Assembly (NCBI GenBank): GCA_029216955.1
Contig: JANAVB010016200.1
Span: forward strand, 2,941,839 to 3,005,838
DNA length: 64,000 nt
DNA from: Iris pallida
Taxonomy: Eukaryota > Streptophyta > Magnoliopsida > Asparagales > Iridaceae
Direction: 5' to 3'
Both the position numbers and the translations under genes were made by a program. Below, piece by piece: positions 45,231 to 56,110 of this stretch. Numbering within the stretch: position 1 is the first letter of the stretch; each line of letters starts with the position of its first letter. The notes beneath the pieces were generated by a model. The model made no database searches and was not told where the DNA came from. It was given only the letters and a program-made list of their open reading frames with translations.

Positions 45231-46473
45231 GAGGTTCCCGTTCATCGACTTCGCTGTCTACAGAATTCTTCCAGAGGACCCGAAAGAAGCCGTCTCAGTC
45301 AAGAGGCATTCCCTTCGATTCAATTACGATACAGCTACTAAAATGCTGTACCGACGCTCCTACGATGGACTTCTCCTTCGATGTTTATCCAACAAAGAAG
45401 TGGCCGAAGCCCTTCGAGAAGCTCACGACGAAACCTACGGGGCCCATCAACCTGGCCCTAAGTTGCAGGATCGACTGCGACGCATGGGCTACTACTGGCC
45501 AACCATGGCAGCCGACGCTGTCAACTATGCTAAAAAGTGCCATACGTGCCAGCTTCACGCTGACTTCATCCATATACCGTCAGAACCACTACATCCTACG
45601 GTCGCCTCCTGGCCCTTCGAAGCCTGGGGCATGGACATTGTAGGACCGATCACCCCTCCTTCATCAAGGAAACACCGCTTCATCCTAGCCATCACCGACT
45701 ACTTCTCCAAATGGGCAGAAGCAGTTCCACTGGCGGAAGTGAAGAGCTCCCGGGTGGTCAGCTTCATCAAACACCATGTCATCTACCGTTTCGGGGTACC
45801 TCGGAGGATTATCTATGATAACGGTCCTCAGTTCATCAGCCATGTTTTCAACAGATTCTGTGATAAGAATCGCATCCAAAACGTGGCATCAACCGCCTAC
45901 AATCCGACAGCAAACGGATTGGCCGAGGCATTCAACAAGACTATCATCAGGCTACTCAAAAAGGTCGTGTCATCCAACAAACACGACTGGGACGAAAAGC
46001 TCGGCGACTGCCTTTGGGCCTACCGCACGACGGTACGGACCCCGACGGGCAACATACCATTCTTCCTGGTCTACGAGAGCAAAGCGGTACTGCCTCTCGA
46101 GATCCAGATACCCTTACTCCGTGTAGCGATCACAAATCAACTAACAGAGGAAGACAATCAACGTCACCGTCTGCAAAAATTGGAGGTACTTGACGAAAAA
46201 TGTCTCCTAGCTCAACAGCGCATCGAACTCTATCAAGCCCGTATATCACAGGCTTTCAACAAGAAGGTCAAGCAGAGGACTTTCCAAGTAGGCAACCTGG
46301 TTCTGGCAGTCAGGAGGCCGATGGTGTTGACTCACAAGACACTAGAAAAGTTCGAACCCAAGTGGGAGAGGCCTTTGGTATACTCGAACGGTGCTTACCG
46401 CCTCGCCAAACCCAATGGGGACTTGTTTATGATGCCCATCAATGGTAAGTTTCTAAAGAAGTACTACTCTTGA
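45231..46473 (+). pseudogene. Tat-2b integrase, open but isolated
   Basis: 376 continuous codons from the ATG at 45343 cover the zinc region (LREAHDETYGAHQPGPK, KKCHTCQLHADF), core MDIVGPI, YDNGPQFISHVF and NGLAEAFNK, and the tail to KFLKKYYS-TGA. The tail has lost a short stretch within the GPF module (KWERPLVYSNGAY). It has no promoter or upstream polyprotein, so it is a fragment despite the open frame. Confidence 0.85.
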
Positions 46474-47166
46474 CATCTTTCAGACATGTACTTCTATCTC
46501 TACCCAACAAGGGAGTCGGTGGACCCAATCGTTAGGGCTCACATACAATTCCCTTCCACAAAATCTTACGCTTCCGGAACCCAGCTGTTCCGTGGCATTC
46601 TCCAGTAGAAGGACAACCACGTCCATATTACCTCTGAGTTCTTCCCCTACACCCTACAAAGCGGAATCTTACACTCTGTAAGACTACGCTACCCATCATG
46701 TTTACCATGACCACATTACCTCTGAGTAAACATCCCGTACAGACAACCCCTGCGTTGTCGTACATTGATCGCAGAACTTCTACGTTCACATTACCTCTGA
46801 GTAGTTCCGCGTATCCTCCAAAGTCATTCCTACCACGTCCATAACACCTCTGAGTAGGAAGATTCCATCATTTGAATCCCATATTTGCCACGTCCATATC
46901 ACCTCTGATCAAACATGTCGGTTCTCTCGAACTTATTATCTGTACCTAAAAACTAAGGTACACAAAAGATAATAGGTCCACATAAATCATCAAGTTTATG
47001 ACACCAAAAATGAACACACCATAAAAAACTATGTATTCTTTATTCAAAAATAAAGGATTATACCCCCAGCAAGAGTTGCAAATTACACAAAAAAAGAGAT
47101 TATAATCCCTAAACATCCTCGGGGTTGGCCGAAAGCTCTTCAATCTGACGCTTCAAGTCTGCCTCA
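46474..47166. repeat. Motif array, hairpin and antisense 3' UTR of Tat-2b
   Basis: Five copies of the CCACGTCCA..ATTACCTCTGAG motif lie between about 46617 and 46915. The hairpin at about 46937-46980 pairs ACTTATTATCT with AGATAATAGGT, enclosing TACCT/AGGTA. A polyadenylation signal for the antisense gene (plus TTTATTC) is near 47039. No ORF is supported. Confidence 0.72.
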
Positions 47167-47863
47167 TGCTTCTCGTCCAACCCGGCGTTCGACTTCTTGA
47201 CGCATCCTTTCTATGGCCTCAGGAGAAGTGTCATCCTCATGTTTCTCGTCCAACTGTTGCCGTTGATGGGCCAGGGTAAGAGCCCAGCGGGTGAAAGCTA
47301 CTTCCTCCTCCTTAGATGCTACATGTTCAGCCTGGACTCGTTCAGCATCTAATAAAAGTTGGGCCCGCTGGTCTTCAAGGAGGCGAATCTTGGTATCAAC
47401 CTCCGCTATACTAGCGCCCAACGCAGCTCGGAACTCTACCTTCTCCTGCGTGGACTGAGATAACCTCTCCACCGCGGCCTCAGTTTCAGCCACCTCGCGT
47501 TCCCAGACACCCACGGTGGCCTGATAAGAGGACTTAGTCTCAGCAATCAATTTCTCCTTTTCTGCGTTTATCAGGACGGAGAGATCATTTCGCTTGATAC
47601 ACTGAAACTCGAAAAGCAGCTGGTCCAGCTCGGCCACCGAGGCCTCCAGAATCTCGGCCATATGATCATGGCCCTGGTGGGAACGTATCAGACCGATGTG
47701 AGGGAGTGCCAGGGTTTTTGCCGTCGTAAAACTCCCATTGGCATCCATCACTGCCGATACACCCCTCTGCAGCATCTTATACACCGCCTCAATGATGAAC
47801 TTCACGTACTCATCTGCATCCGCCAGTACCTGCGGTATCATCGCAGGAGTTGGAGGAGCTGCT
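47167..47863 (-). pseudogene. Tat-2b antisense coiled-coil gene fragment
   Basis: The frame is open from the Tat-3b LTR edge (APPTPAMIPQVLADADEYVK) through EYVKFIIEAVYKMLQRGVSA and AEILEASVAELDQLLFEF to long heptads, and ends near 47164 after a small rearrangement at about 47160-47190 that changes the tail. Upstream exons are beyond the Tat-3 insertion. This is the longest readable copy of the Tat-2/3 coiled-coil protein (over 225 residues). Confidence 0.7.
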
Positions 47864-50042
47864 TGTTTGCCATTAAAATCTTTTGATTGTAAATTTCATT
47901 TACAAACAGAACAGTGTTACAATGTAGGACTTAGACGTAGTCCTAGGAGTACACTTTTGTTTATCTGGGTCCCTTATGCCGATGGCGCGAGTGGTAATAC
48001 GTTGACTCCGTTCACGATCTGACGACAGTTCTCGGTTCTCTGAAGGTCTGAGTTGCTCTGGGTGCTGGAGCTTGCGGAGAGGAAAAAGACGTTGAGTGTC
48101 TGTATCTGCCTCTCTGTATATGTATGTCGGGGGTTGTGTGATGTGTGTCTCCGTAAGAAGGAAGTGATCCCTCTATTTATAGCTTTGCAGGCTGGCTGCT
48201 CATGCACGCATGTAGGATACGCCTGTATGCGGGGACGCCACGTGGTGGTTGTTGATGGAGGCGCATGGGCGATGCGCTCTGATTGAGGAGTTGAAACCTT
48301 CTTGTTGCTGTCGTGGGCTGCGATAGAGCTGACACGTAGCAATGGAGAGGATCTTTCAGTTGCTGAGATCTTGGGTGATTAGTACCCCTTCATAGGCTGA
48401 ATCAAGTCAAAGGACGCGTGTCGTAGGTCCATAGCTCGAAAATCTCGAATTTGGTGGGGAGTGATCTGAAAGGATGCGCCTGGGATTGGGCGCATGAGGA
48501 GGCTTTGGCTCGTAACCTTTAGGAGTCACGAACCAGTCGGGGCGCATGGCTTTTGAGACACATGCGGGGCTTCAGTAGTGACTTTACTTTTGTCTTTAGG
48601 GATCTGAGAAAAGTCTGAGGCACACGGCTTTTGAGGCGCATGCAGAGATTTAGGCGCATGGCTGCGGAGGCGCATGCGATGTGGTTGGGCGGCCACGTGG
48701 CTTTTAACCGCTGGAGGAAAGCAATGATGATGCTGACGTCGGCGACGCTTTGTCTTCAGAAAAAGCTGTCCATCGTTCAGTCCTCGGGGGACGTGCTGCC
48801 AACTCTGTTAGGCTTCAGCATTTAATGTTCTTTGACAGGTGATGGGTTGTTGAGTAGGCGTGTCGATCCGCATTCCACTAGGCGCATGGGGACGCACGGG
48901 GGCACATCCTTATGAGGCGCTTGGTATTGATGGGCGTATCAGTATGATGCGCGGTCTGGCCGGCACATCCGTTTTCATGATACGTCTTTATGGGCCCGAC
49001 TGTTACGTTCTTCGAGTGCTTTAAATAGTCATTTTTGACTTGGCTAAATTCGAAGCGTCAGGTTCATCACCATTCAATAAAAATTCATTACATGGGATTC
49101 GGAGAGCCAGCCACTTGGCGCATGGGTTTGATTTGCCCGGCCTATAAATAGTGGCATGGAGAGGGTTTGCTTCTCGTTCTCTCACGTCCTCCCGAAATGA
49201 ACTTGTTTGCCCGACTATATTCTGTTGACGAGATGCTCCCGTGGGTGAAGATGCGACGCATTGTCTTCATTGATGCACTTGAAGGTGACTGTTACATCCA
49301 AAAGTCGGAGTCGAGGGCTTCTGAGGCAGGCGGAAAGTGCCTGTTGCATCCAAAGATCGGGATGCTCGAGCCTCGTCTCCGTTATGCCAGAAGAGCCGCA
49401 GATCGGAATTGCGGTGCCCCGATCATCTTCCTTGGGCTTTGGGAGAGCTCCTCCTCCTGCTAGAGTGGGTGTTGCCCATTCTGGTTGGGTTGAAAGCTGC
49501 TCCTTTAGCCGCAGGTTGATTTGTGGTGCTCTTCTCTTCCTTGGTTTGGAGAGCTCTTCCTCCAGCTAGAGAGTTGATTGCCACCCTCGTTCTGCTCAAC
49601 AAATGCTTTATTAGTCGAAGCATTTGATGGCGCATATGCTGACACATGATGCGCCTGACTGGGACGCTGAAGGGCGACACATAACTGAGCTGCTGAAGGG
49701 ATGCACATAACTGAGCCGCTGAAGGAATGCACATAACTGAGGATGCACATAACTGAGCTGCTGAAGGGATGCGCCTGGCTGAGAGCGCATGGCGAGATGC
49801 GCCTATTTGAGAGCGTATGATGGTTGTTACGCCTAGCTGTAGACTTAGGATCTTTTCTTTGTAGAAATTCTTCTTTGTACAGCTCTTTTTTTTAGACATG
49901 TAATAGACTTTTATATGAAATAAAAATCCACTTTTAATGTCTATACTTTTACTTTGATGTGCCAAGTACTTCCTCTGAGCTCCCTGGCGCATGTAATGTT
50001 TGGCGCATAGGATTTCTGGTCCTGAAATTCCATGCTTCTACA
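47864..50042 (-). repeat. 3' LTR of Tat-3b
   Basis: 2179 bp, reading TGTAGAAGCATGG..AATGGCAAACA on the minus strand. The sense TATA (minus) is at 48174-48181 and the antisense TATA (plus) at 49143-49150. It is the full-length partner of the Tat-2 5' LTR. Confidence 0.92.
49197..49463 (+). CDS. Antisense LTR ORF, 88 residues (Tat-3b copy)
   Basis: ATG 47 bases after TATAAATA (49143-49150). The frame reads MNLFARLYSVDEMLPWVKMR and ends ..GLWESSSSC-TAG. It matches the Tat-2 copy (12849-13115, minus) codon for codon in length. No domain is recognised. Confidence 0.35.
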   Translation: MNLFARLYSVDEMLPWVKMRRIVFIDALEGDCYIQKSESRASEAGGKCLLHPKIGMLEPRLRYARRAADRNCGAPIIFLGLWESSSSC

Positions 50043-50107
50043 AGACCCCCTTCAAAGTTTTTAAAAAATTTTGCCAAGTTTTGGAATACTTTGAATAAGA
50101 AGCATGG
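50043..50107 (-). promoter_or_regulatory. Tat-3b PPT and its inverted repeat
   Basis: PPT minus CTTTGAAGGGGGTCT at 50043-50057. AGAAGCATGG (50098-50107) is the perfect complement of CCATGCTTCT at 50030-50039 inside U3, so the PPT and U3 start lie in the loop. Confidence 0.8.
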
Positions 50108-50149
50108 TGGCATTTTCAATGGGGCGCATGACTGTTCGGGCGCATGATT

Positions 50150-53100
50150 TGTAAAACCCCTATTTTTACATAAATTTATTTATTATTATTTTATTAGACT
50201 TCAAATTTAATTTATGCAATTTATGATTTTTATTAATTATTCCATTAGAAATGACCTTAGCCATTGTTGAATTTTGGAACACAAGACTACCATGAATTTT
50301 GGCACGGAAGATGTAGCAGTGTGCCTTGACTAGTGTATTAGCCTTGTCATGGGAAGCCTAGCCATGGTGAAGAGCGAACTAGGAAAACCAGGCCAAGTTG
50401 CGACTCAACCTCCACCGACAAATTTATTTATATATTAATTTAATTTTTGACTTTTAAGTGACCCGGTTGACCATTTCAGTCCGAACTGGACCCGAACCAA
50501 ATTTTAGCCCATGTAAGCAGGTAGTGTGACCAAATGTGGCCGTGTAGACTTATTTTATGTACTTATAAATATTTCCTAAACTATTTTAGAGTTTTATGTA
50601 CAAGTTCTAATTATTTAAATATTTGTATAATTATTGGTATTTTATTATTAAATAATATTTTATAATATTGTATATGTTCCTGGACCCGGATAAGGGTGTG
50701 TGATACAGTTCACCCATTGGAGCAATTTTTATTAATTTATCATTATTAAACTTATTTTATAGAGATTTAATAAAAAAATTTCCTATTTAAATATTATTAC
50801 TATTTTGAGTTGAATTATTAAGGATTGAATTTATATATATATATGTAGATATGCTCAAATATATTAAATAATTGGATAGTTGACTTTTAAATGATATTTG
50901 GATTTTAAATAGATTTTTTGGTGTATTTATGGATATATACATATATAAATATAGATATATATAAAAGTAGTTAGGAATTGAAAAAGAATTGTAAAAAAAA
51001 AATATATAACGCAAGTGGTCGGCCCCACCAGGTGGGAGGCGACCACATGCTTGGAATAGCAGCAGCAAGCTGCACAAAAGGGGCGCCCCCCTCTTTACTA
51101 ATGTAATAGCAGTAGCAAAGTTCTTTGGCCGAGCCTATGTTTATATATATATATAGTTATATATATATATGAGTTTTAGAAAATCCAAACCCTAATCAAA
51201 TTCCTTCCTCCTCTTTCCTCCTTCCTCCTCCCCCTCTCCTCGACGTGTGTGCCCAGCCTCGCCGGAGGGATGGCAGTCCCGCCTCCCGGTCGTCACAACA
51301 ACAACAACAACAGATTCCCACTTTAAGGTATCCCACTTCTCCGATCAATATCTCTCTCATTTTAACTCCAATTTTAGATCCGTAAATTCATGTAGATAGA
51401 CCACATAACCCTCTTTCATCACCTTCAAATAGTTTATTTATTCTGCAATAAATTCCAGGTTTAATTAAATTAAAAATCATGATAAATCAGTTTTTAAAAA
51501 AGCTCAAAACCCTGGTACGAGGTACGTCCCGAAAAACCGGGCGACCCCGTCGCAAACCGAAAGTACCGAAAGGTTCGTATCGAATTTGTGGACGTGCGAG
51601 AATTGACGGGATTCAAATTGGTTGCGTGCGCGCAACGAATTTGGTCCGTATCCGTCGAATTTTTGCGTATCGGGCTTTTCGGAATTTCTCAATTACTTTG
51701 TGCACACTCATCAAATCGCGACGAAACTTGCGCCATTGGACTCAAAATATTTTTCTGGTCCTGTAAGCCAAGTTTGGTCCGATTCTGAGATCGTTGATCG
51801 GAACGCTATTTTGGCGGGCCCACAATCCCACTCAACGGACGATTTTGTGCACAGCCCACCGGAATCCAAAATTGGACATACCGTTGGGTTCGTCTCATCA
51901 AAACAAATCCGTAGGCATGTAGTTTGACGACTTTAGAGACCGTAGGTTCTGGCACGCATTTCGGTACAAAGCGGGTCCAACGGCGGACATCGTTTTGACC
52001 CGAAATTACGATTTTGCCCCTGTTCCAGAATTTGACTTTTGGACAGGCGTTTCCTAGGCATATCTTTTATTCCAAACTCGTTCATGATGTTTGTTTCAGC
52101 ATCCGGAGCTTCTTGTGGATTTTGACTTTCGTGTTGACGATTCTGATTGTTGGATTTTGCTGCTTCTCGCACCACCCGCAGGCAAGATACCTTGCCTTAT
52201 TTACTGTTATAATTATATGCACCTTTATTTATTTACTGCATATTTATTATCTGTTTTCAGTTGGATCCATTACTTGCTATTTTTGTTCACTTTATTTTGC
52301 TTTCAGTTATGTTCCTTTCTTTCCTTTTTGTTGCATATGGACCTAGTCTTAGCGAATTACCCTCTATAAGTGACCTTGGGAGGGAGAAGACAATTAAATG
52401 TATGGGCTACCCCAAATCCTAAAGCTGTAGTAAATGCGTACTACGGCAGTCGAGTCGCGTGGGTCACTAGCCTCGAGCTATGTGGACTGATGGGTCACGT
52501 GGGCTGCTAGCCTCGAGTTATACCGGCTGATAGTATTGGTACGTAACGTGTGTGTGTTGTGAGTGTCCTGGAGAGTCAGCCTTCATCTGCCCATACATCG
52601 ATATGTCTTCTAATTGCCTACTAGAAAGGATAGGAGACCTTAGCAAATTTCATGTTCCAATCATGGCATAGAAAAATGTCACATCGCGGAATAGTAAGTT
52701 ACCCCTTGTCCTTGTTTGGTTGTAGGGGTAGCCTACTATTTCGATGATGGGATATTGAGCCGTGTTATGGTTTGGACACTTTTACTTTATCTTTATTTTA
52801 TGGTGCATTTATATTCAGTTCATATGGCATGTTCTTTCTGTATCTTGTAACGTCCCTCTGAGGACCTGGTTATCTCTTCAGGTGTGTGCTTCTGTGATTC
52901 TGCAGGTATTCTAGCCAAGGTCGTGATCTTTTCTACTCTTTCGAAGACGATTGCGCTTGGTTCGTCTCGTTATTTTATCGGTCACTTCTTGTACATTTTA
53001 TTTGAGATAGTTGGTAGTGGACTTTGTCTCCGTCCAACGATTGTATACATGACAAATTCAAAGTTACTTTTATATCATTTATTTATCTAGTGGATGAGAT

Positions 53101-53237
53101 TTAGTTATTATGGTTCTACTGCATTTTACAGCTTATGTATACATACAAGGTTTCCATATATTGGAGTGTGCTTCGTATGTATACAGCTGGCATGGATACG
53201 TACCTAGTCCTAAGTATTTTGGGACTGGGGCGTTACA
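50150..53237 (+). mobile_element. Solo LTR, probably Del/Tekay chromovirus type
   Basis: 3088 bp, TGTAAAACCCC..GGGGCGTTACA, with terminal TGTAA/TTACA and a perfect 5-bp TSD TGATT (50145-50149 and 53238-53242). Tat-3a at 38687-38694 shows the empty site. No primer site, PPT or coding domain is inside. It is AT-rich at 50160-51000, has TA microsatellites at about 50830 and 51140-51170, a CT-rich then GC-rich stretch at 51200-51300, and a part at 51500-52100 similar to the LTR at 60448. The class assignment is from LTR length and termini only. Confidence 0.85.
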
Positions 53238-53416
53238 TGATTGCTCCGCGCATCAATGATGGGGGGCATGCTCCTCTCAGTAAATGCAAATGATAATGCT
53301 TCGATAACCAAGAAGATTAATGATGATCTTTTTGGATTTATTTGCAGTTATCACCTCACAGAACCCGAGGCGGCAGCTGAGGTCACACTTCATCGGTTCA
53401 CGCGTGCAACTGAGCC

Positions 53417-53424
53417 TATAAATA
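53417..53424 (+). promoter_or_regulatory. TATA box of the Tat-3b antisense gene
   Basis: TATAAATA followed by GGCATGAGATGGAGAGAG, 108 bases before the ATG at 53525. Confidence 0.65.
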
Positions 53425-53524
53425 GGCATGAGATGGAGAGAGAGAGTTCTTCCTCTCTTTGCTTTCTTCTTTTTTTAGAGTTCTTCTTTTGAAAAAAAAA
53501 ACCCTAACTTTCTTCTTGCAAGAA

Positions 53525-54357
53525 ATGGCTCCCAAGACTCCTCGCGGCGGTGCTGGCCGAGGACGAGGCAAAGGAAAATAACCTGTAGAGGCTGCCGCGG
53601 ATGATGTCCTCCGGCCGCCTGTCGACGTTCGGCCGACGGTGATTGGTGGGTTTCATCATTCTTTACCATATCTTTCTATACCATTTTTTAGACTCACATA
53701 CGCCGATGCGCATGGACCTTGAGTCCTGATGATGTGCTGAGGTTTTTTTTTGCCGACGCGCATGGGTTTAAACTATAATGATGTGCCGAAGCTCCACTGC
53801 TGACGTGCATGGGTTTAAACCCTGATGATGTACCGAAGCTCTACTGCTGACGCGCATGGGTTTAAACCCTGATGAAGCGTCGAAGCTCCACTGCTGACGC
53901 GCATGGGTTTAGAACCTGATAATGTGCCGAAGTTTCTTTTCAGATGCGCCTGAGCCTTGGTTCAGGGTATGCGCTTTTGATGAGAACGTGGCTCAGAGTC
54001 TTTTGTTGTTTCTAACATATCAGAATCTTTGCCTTCTTTTGTCGACCACCAGTGTCGATGACTGTCCCGCTCTTGAATGAAGTGCTTCTGGACGCTGCCC
54101 TCTGTCAGATGGGAGTGGATTATGATGAGGAGGTGATAAACCTTGCCCAAGCATCCATTATGCTGGATCAGCCCCCTGAAAGAATGACTCAAATCCGGGA
54201 ACAACAACATGGGTTCCGCCGATGGATGATGGAACGTGGCGTTTTGAAATCTTCCACTCCTGTTTGGGGATCGCCTTACTTCTATTGCAGCAAAGGTGTT
54301 AAAGGTCAAGGAAGATTGGTTCTTTACAGCAAAGGGGGTGTAATCCTTTACTTTTGA
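53525..54357 (+). pseudogene. Tat-3b antisense gene
   Basis: Exon 1 (53525-53645, 121 nt as in Tat-3a) starts ATG and encodes MAPKTPRGGAGRGRGKGK, then a TAA at 53579 where Tat-3a has GAA, so it is inactivated. The intron (53646-53943) contains the 47-bp minisatellite. The last exon from about 54053 encodes MTVPLLNEVLLDAALCQMGV and EEVINLAQASIMLDQPPERM, and ends ..GVILYF-TGA at 54357 after an internal deletion of the coiled coil. AATAAA is at 54357-54362. Confidence 0.62.
53727..53940 (+). repeat. 47-bp minisatellite in the Tat-3b antisense intron
   Basis: About 4.5 units of the TGATGATG..CACTGCTGACGCGCATGGG type, the duplicate of 39181-39390. Confidence 0.82.
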
Positions 54358-54399
54358 ATAAAGAATCCAAAGTTTTTTTGGTGTGTTCATTTTTGCTGT

Positions 54400-54720
54400 C
54401 ATGAACTTGATGATTTGTGTGGGCCTATTATCTTTTGCGTACCTTAGTTTTTAGGTACAGATAATAAGTTCGAGAGAACCGACATGTTTTTTCAGAGGTG
54501 ATGTGGACGTGGCAAATATGATATTCAAATGATGTTAATCTTCCTACTCAGACGTGTTATGGACGTGGTAGGAGTGACTCAGGAGGGATACGTGAAACTA
54601 CTCAGAGGTAATGTGGACGTAGAAGTTCTGCGATCAATTTACGGCAACGCAGGGGTTGTCTGTACGGGATGTTTACTCAGAGGTAATGTGGACGTAGTTG
54701 TCCTTCTACTGGAGAATAGA
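54400..54720. repeat. 22-bp motif array and hairpin of Tat-3b
   Basis: The hairpin at 54424-54469 pairs CCTATTATCT with AGATAATAAG, with a perfect inner GTACCT/AGGTAC stem. Motif copies (TCAGAGGT..TGGACGT) start near 54492, 54548, 54602 and 54676. Confidence 0.78.
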
Positions 54721-54845
54721 ATGCCACAGAACAGCTGGGTTCCGGAAGCGTAAGATTTTGTGGAAGGGAATTGTATGTGAGCCCTGATGATTGGGTCCGC
54801 AGACTCCCTTGTTGGATGGAGATAGAAGTACATGTCTGAAGGATG

Positions 54846-56110
54846 TCAAGAGTAGTACTTCTTTAGGAACTTGTCGTTGATGGGCATCATGAACAAGTCT
54901 CTATTGGGTTTGGCGAGGCGGTAAGCACCGTTTGAGTATATCGTCTCTATGATGAAAGGTCCCTCCCACTTGGGCTCGAACTTTCTTGGTGTCTTGTGAG
55001 TCAACACCATCGGCCTCCTGACTGCTAGAACCAGGTCGCCTACTTGGAAAGTCCTCTGCTTGACCTTCTTGTTGAAAGCCTGTGATATACGGGCTTGATA
55101 GAGTTCGATGCGCTGTTGAGCTAGGAGACGTTTTTCGTCAAGTGCCTCAAATTCTCGCAGACGACGATGTTGATTGTATTCCTCTGTTAGTTGATTTGTG
55201 ATTGCTACACGGAGTAAGGGTATCCGGATCTCGAGAGGCAGTACCGCTTCGCTCCCGTAGACCAAAGAGAATGGTGTGCTGCCCGTCGGAGTCCGTACCG
55301 TTGTGCGGTAGGCCCAAAGGCATTCGCCGAGCTTTTCGCTCCAGTCGCGTTTATTGGATGACACGACCTTTTTGAGTAGCCTGACGATAGTCTTGTTAAA
55401 TGCCTCGGCCAATCCGTTTGCTGTCGGATTGTAGGCGGTTGATGCCACGTTTTGAATGCGATTCTTGTCACAGAATCTGCTGAAAATATGGCTGATGAAC
55501 TGAGGACCGTTATCGTGGATAATCCTTCGAGGTACCCCGAAACGGTAGATGGCATGGTGCTTGATGAAGCTGATCACCCTAGAGCTCTTCACTTCCGCCA
55601 GTGGAACTGCTTCTGCCCATTTAGAAAAGTAGTCGGTGATGGCTAGGATGAAGCGGTGTCCCCTCGATGAAGGAGGGGTGATCAGTCCTATAATGTCCAT
55701 GCCCCAGGCTTCGAAGGGCGAGGAGGCGACCGTAGGATGTAGTGGTTCTGACGGTGTATGGATAAAGTCAGCGTGAAGCTGGCACGCATGGCACTTTTTA
55801 GCATAGTCGACAGCGTCGGCTGCCATAGTTGGCCAGTAGTAGCCCATGCGTCACAATCGATCCTGCAACTTAGGGCCAGGTTGATGGGGCCCGTAGGTTC
55901 CATCGTGAGATTCTTGAAGGGCTTCGGTTGCTTCTTCGTTGGACAAACATCGAAGGAGAAGTCCATCGTAGGAGCGTCGTTACAGCATTTTAGTAGCTGT
56001 ATCATAATAGAATCGAAGGGAGTGCCTCCTGACTGAGACGGCTTCTTTCGGGTCCTCTGGAAGAATTTCGTAGACAACAAAGTCGATGAATGGGAATCTC
56101 CAGTCTCGGA
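54846..56110 (-). pseudogene. Tat-3b integrase, open frame
   Basis: 333 open residues (54846-55847) start MGYYWPTMAADAVDYAKKCH and include core MDIIGLI, HDNGPQFISHIF and NGLAEAFNK, plus a complete GPF tail (KWEGPFIIETIYSNGAYRLA) to KKYYS-TGA. Upstream, the zinc region is separated by TGA and frame changes (about 55850-55910). The DDE residues are intact, but the polyprotein is broken. Confidence 0.88.

Larger units (their letters stand above)
43747..47863 (+). mobile_element. Tat-2b: duplicated 3' half of Tat-2
   Basis: It starts abruptly inside RT (LKNAGATYQRAMSTIF) without gag, protease or LTR and ends at the Tat-3b LTR. It carries RT, RNase H, aRNH, a fully open integrase, the motif array and the antisense coiled-coil gene. 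It shares the GALRTG change with Tat-2. Confidence 0.88.

Noticed and set aside
24418..50042. Tat-3a and Tat-3b as two separate insertions into two Tat-2 copies
   Set aside because: Both have the same insertion base in the same antisense gene and share an in-frame TAA; a tandem duplication explains this with one event.
51479..51927. Plus-strand frames in the solo LTR
   Set aside because: They lie within an LTR bounded by a TSD and show no protein motif; the related LTR at 60448 does not keep them.
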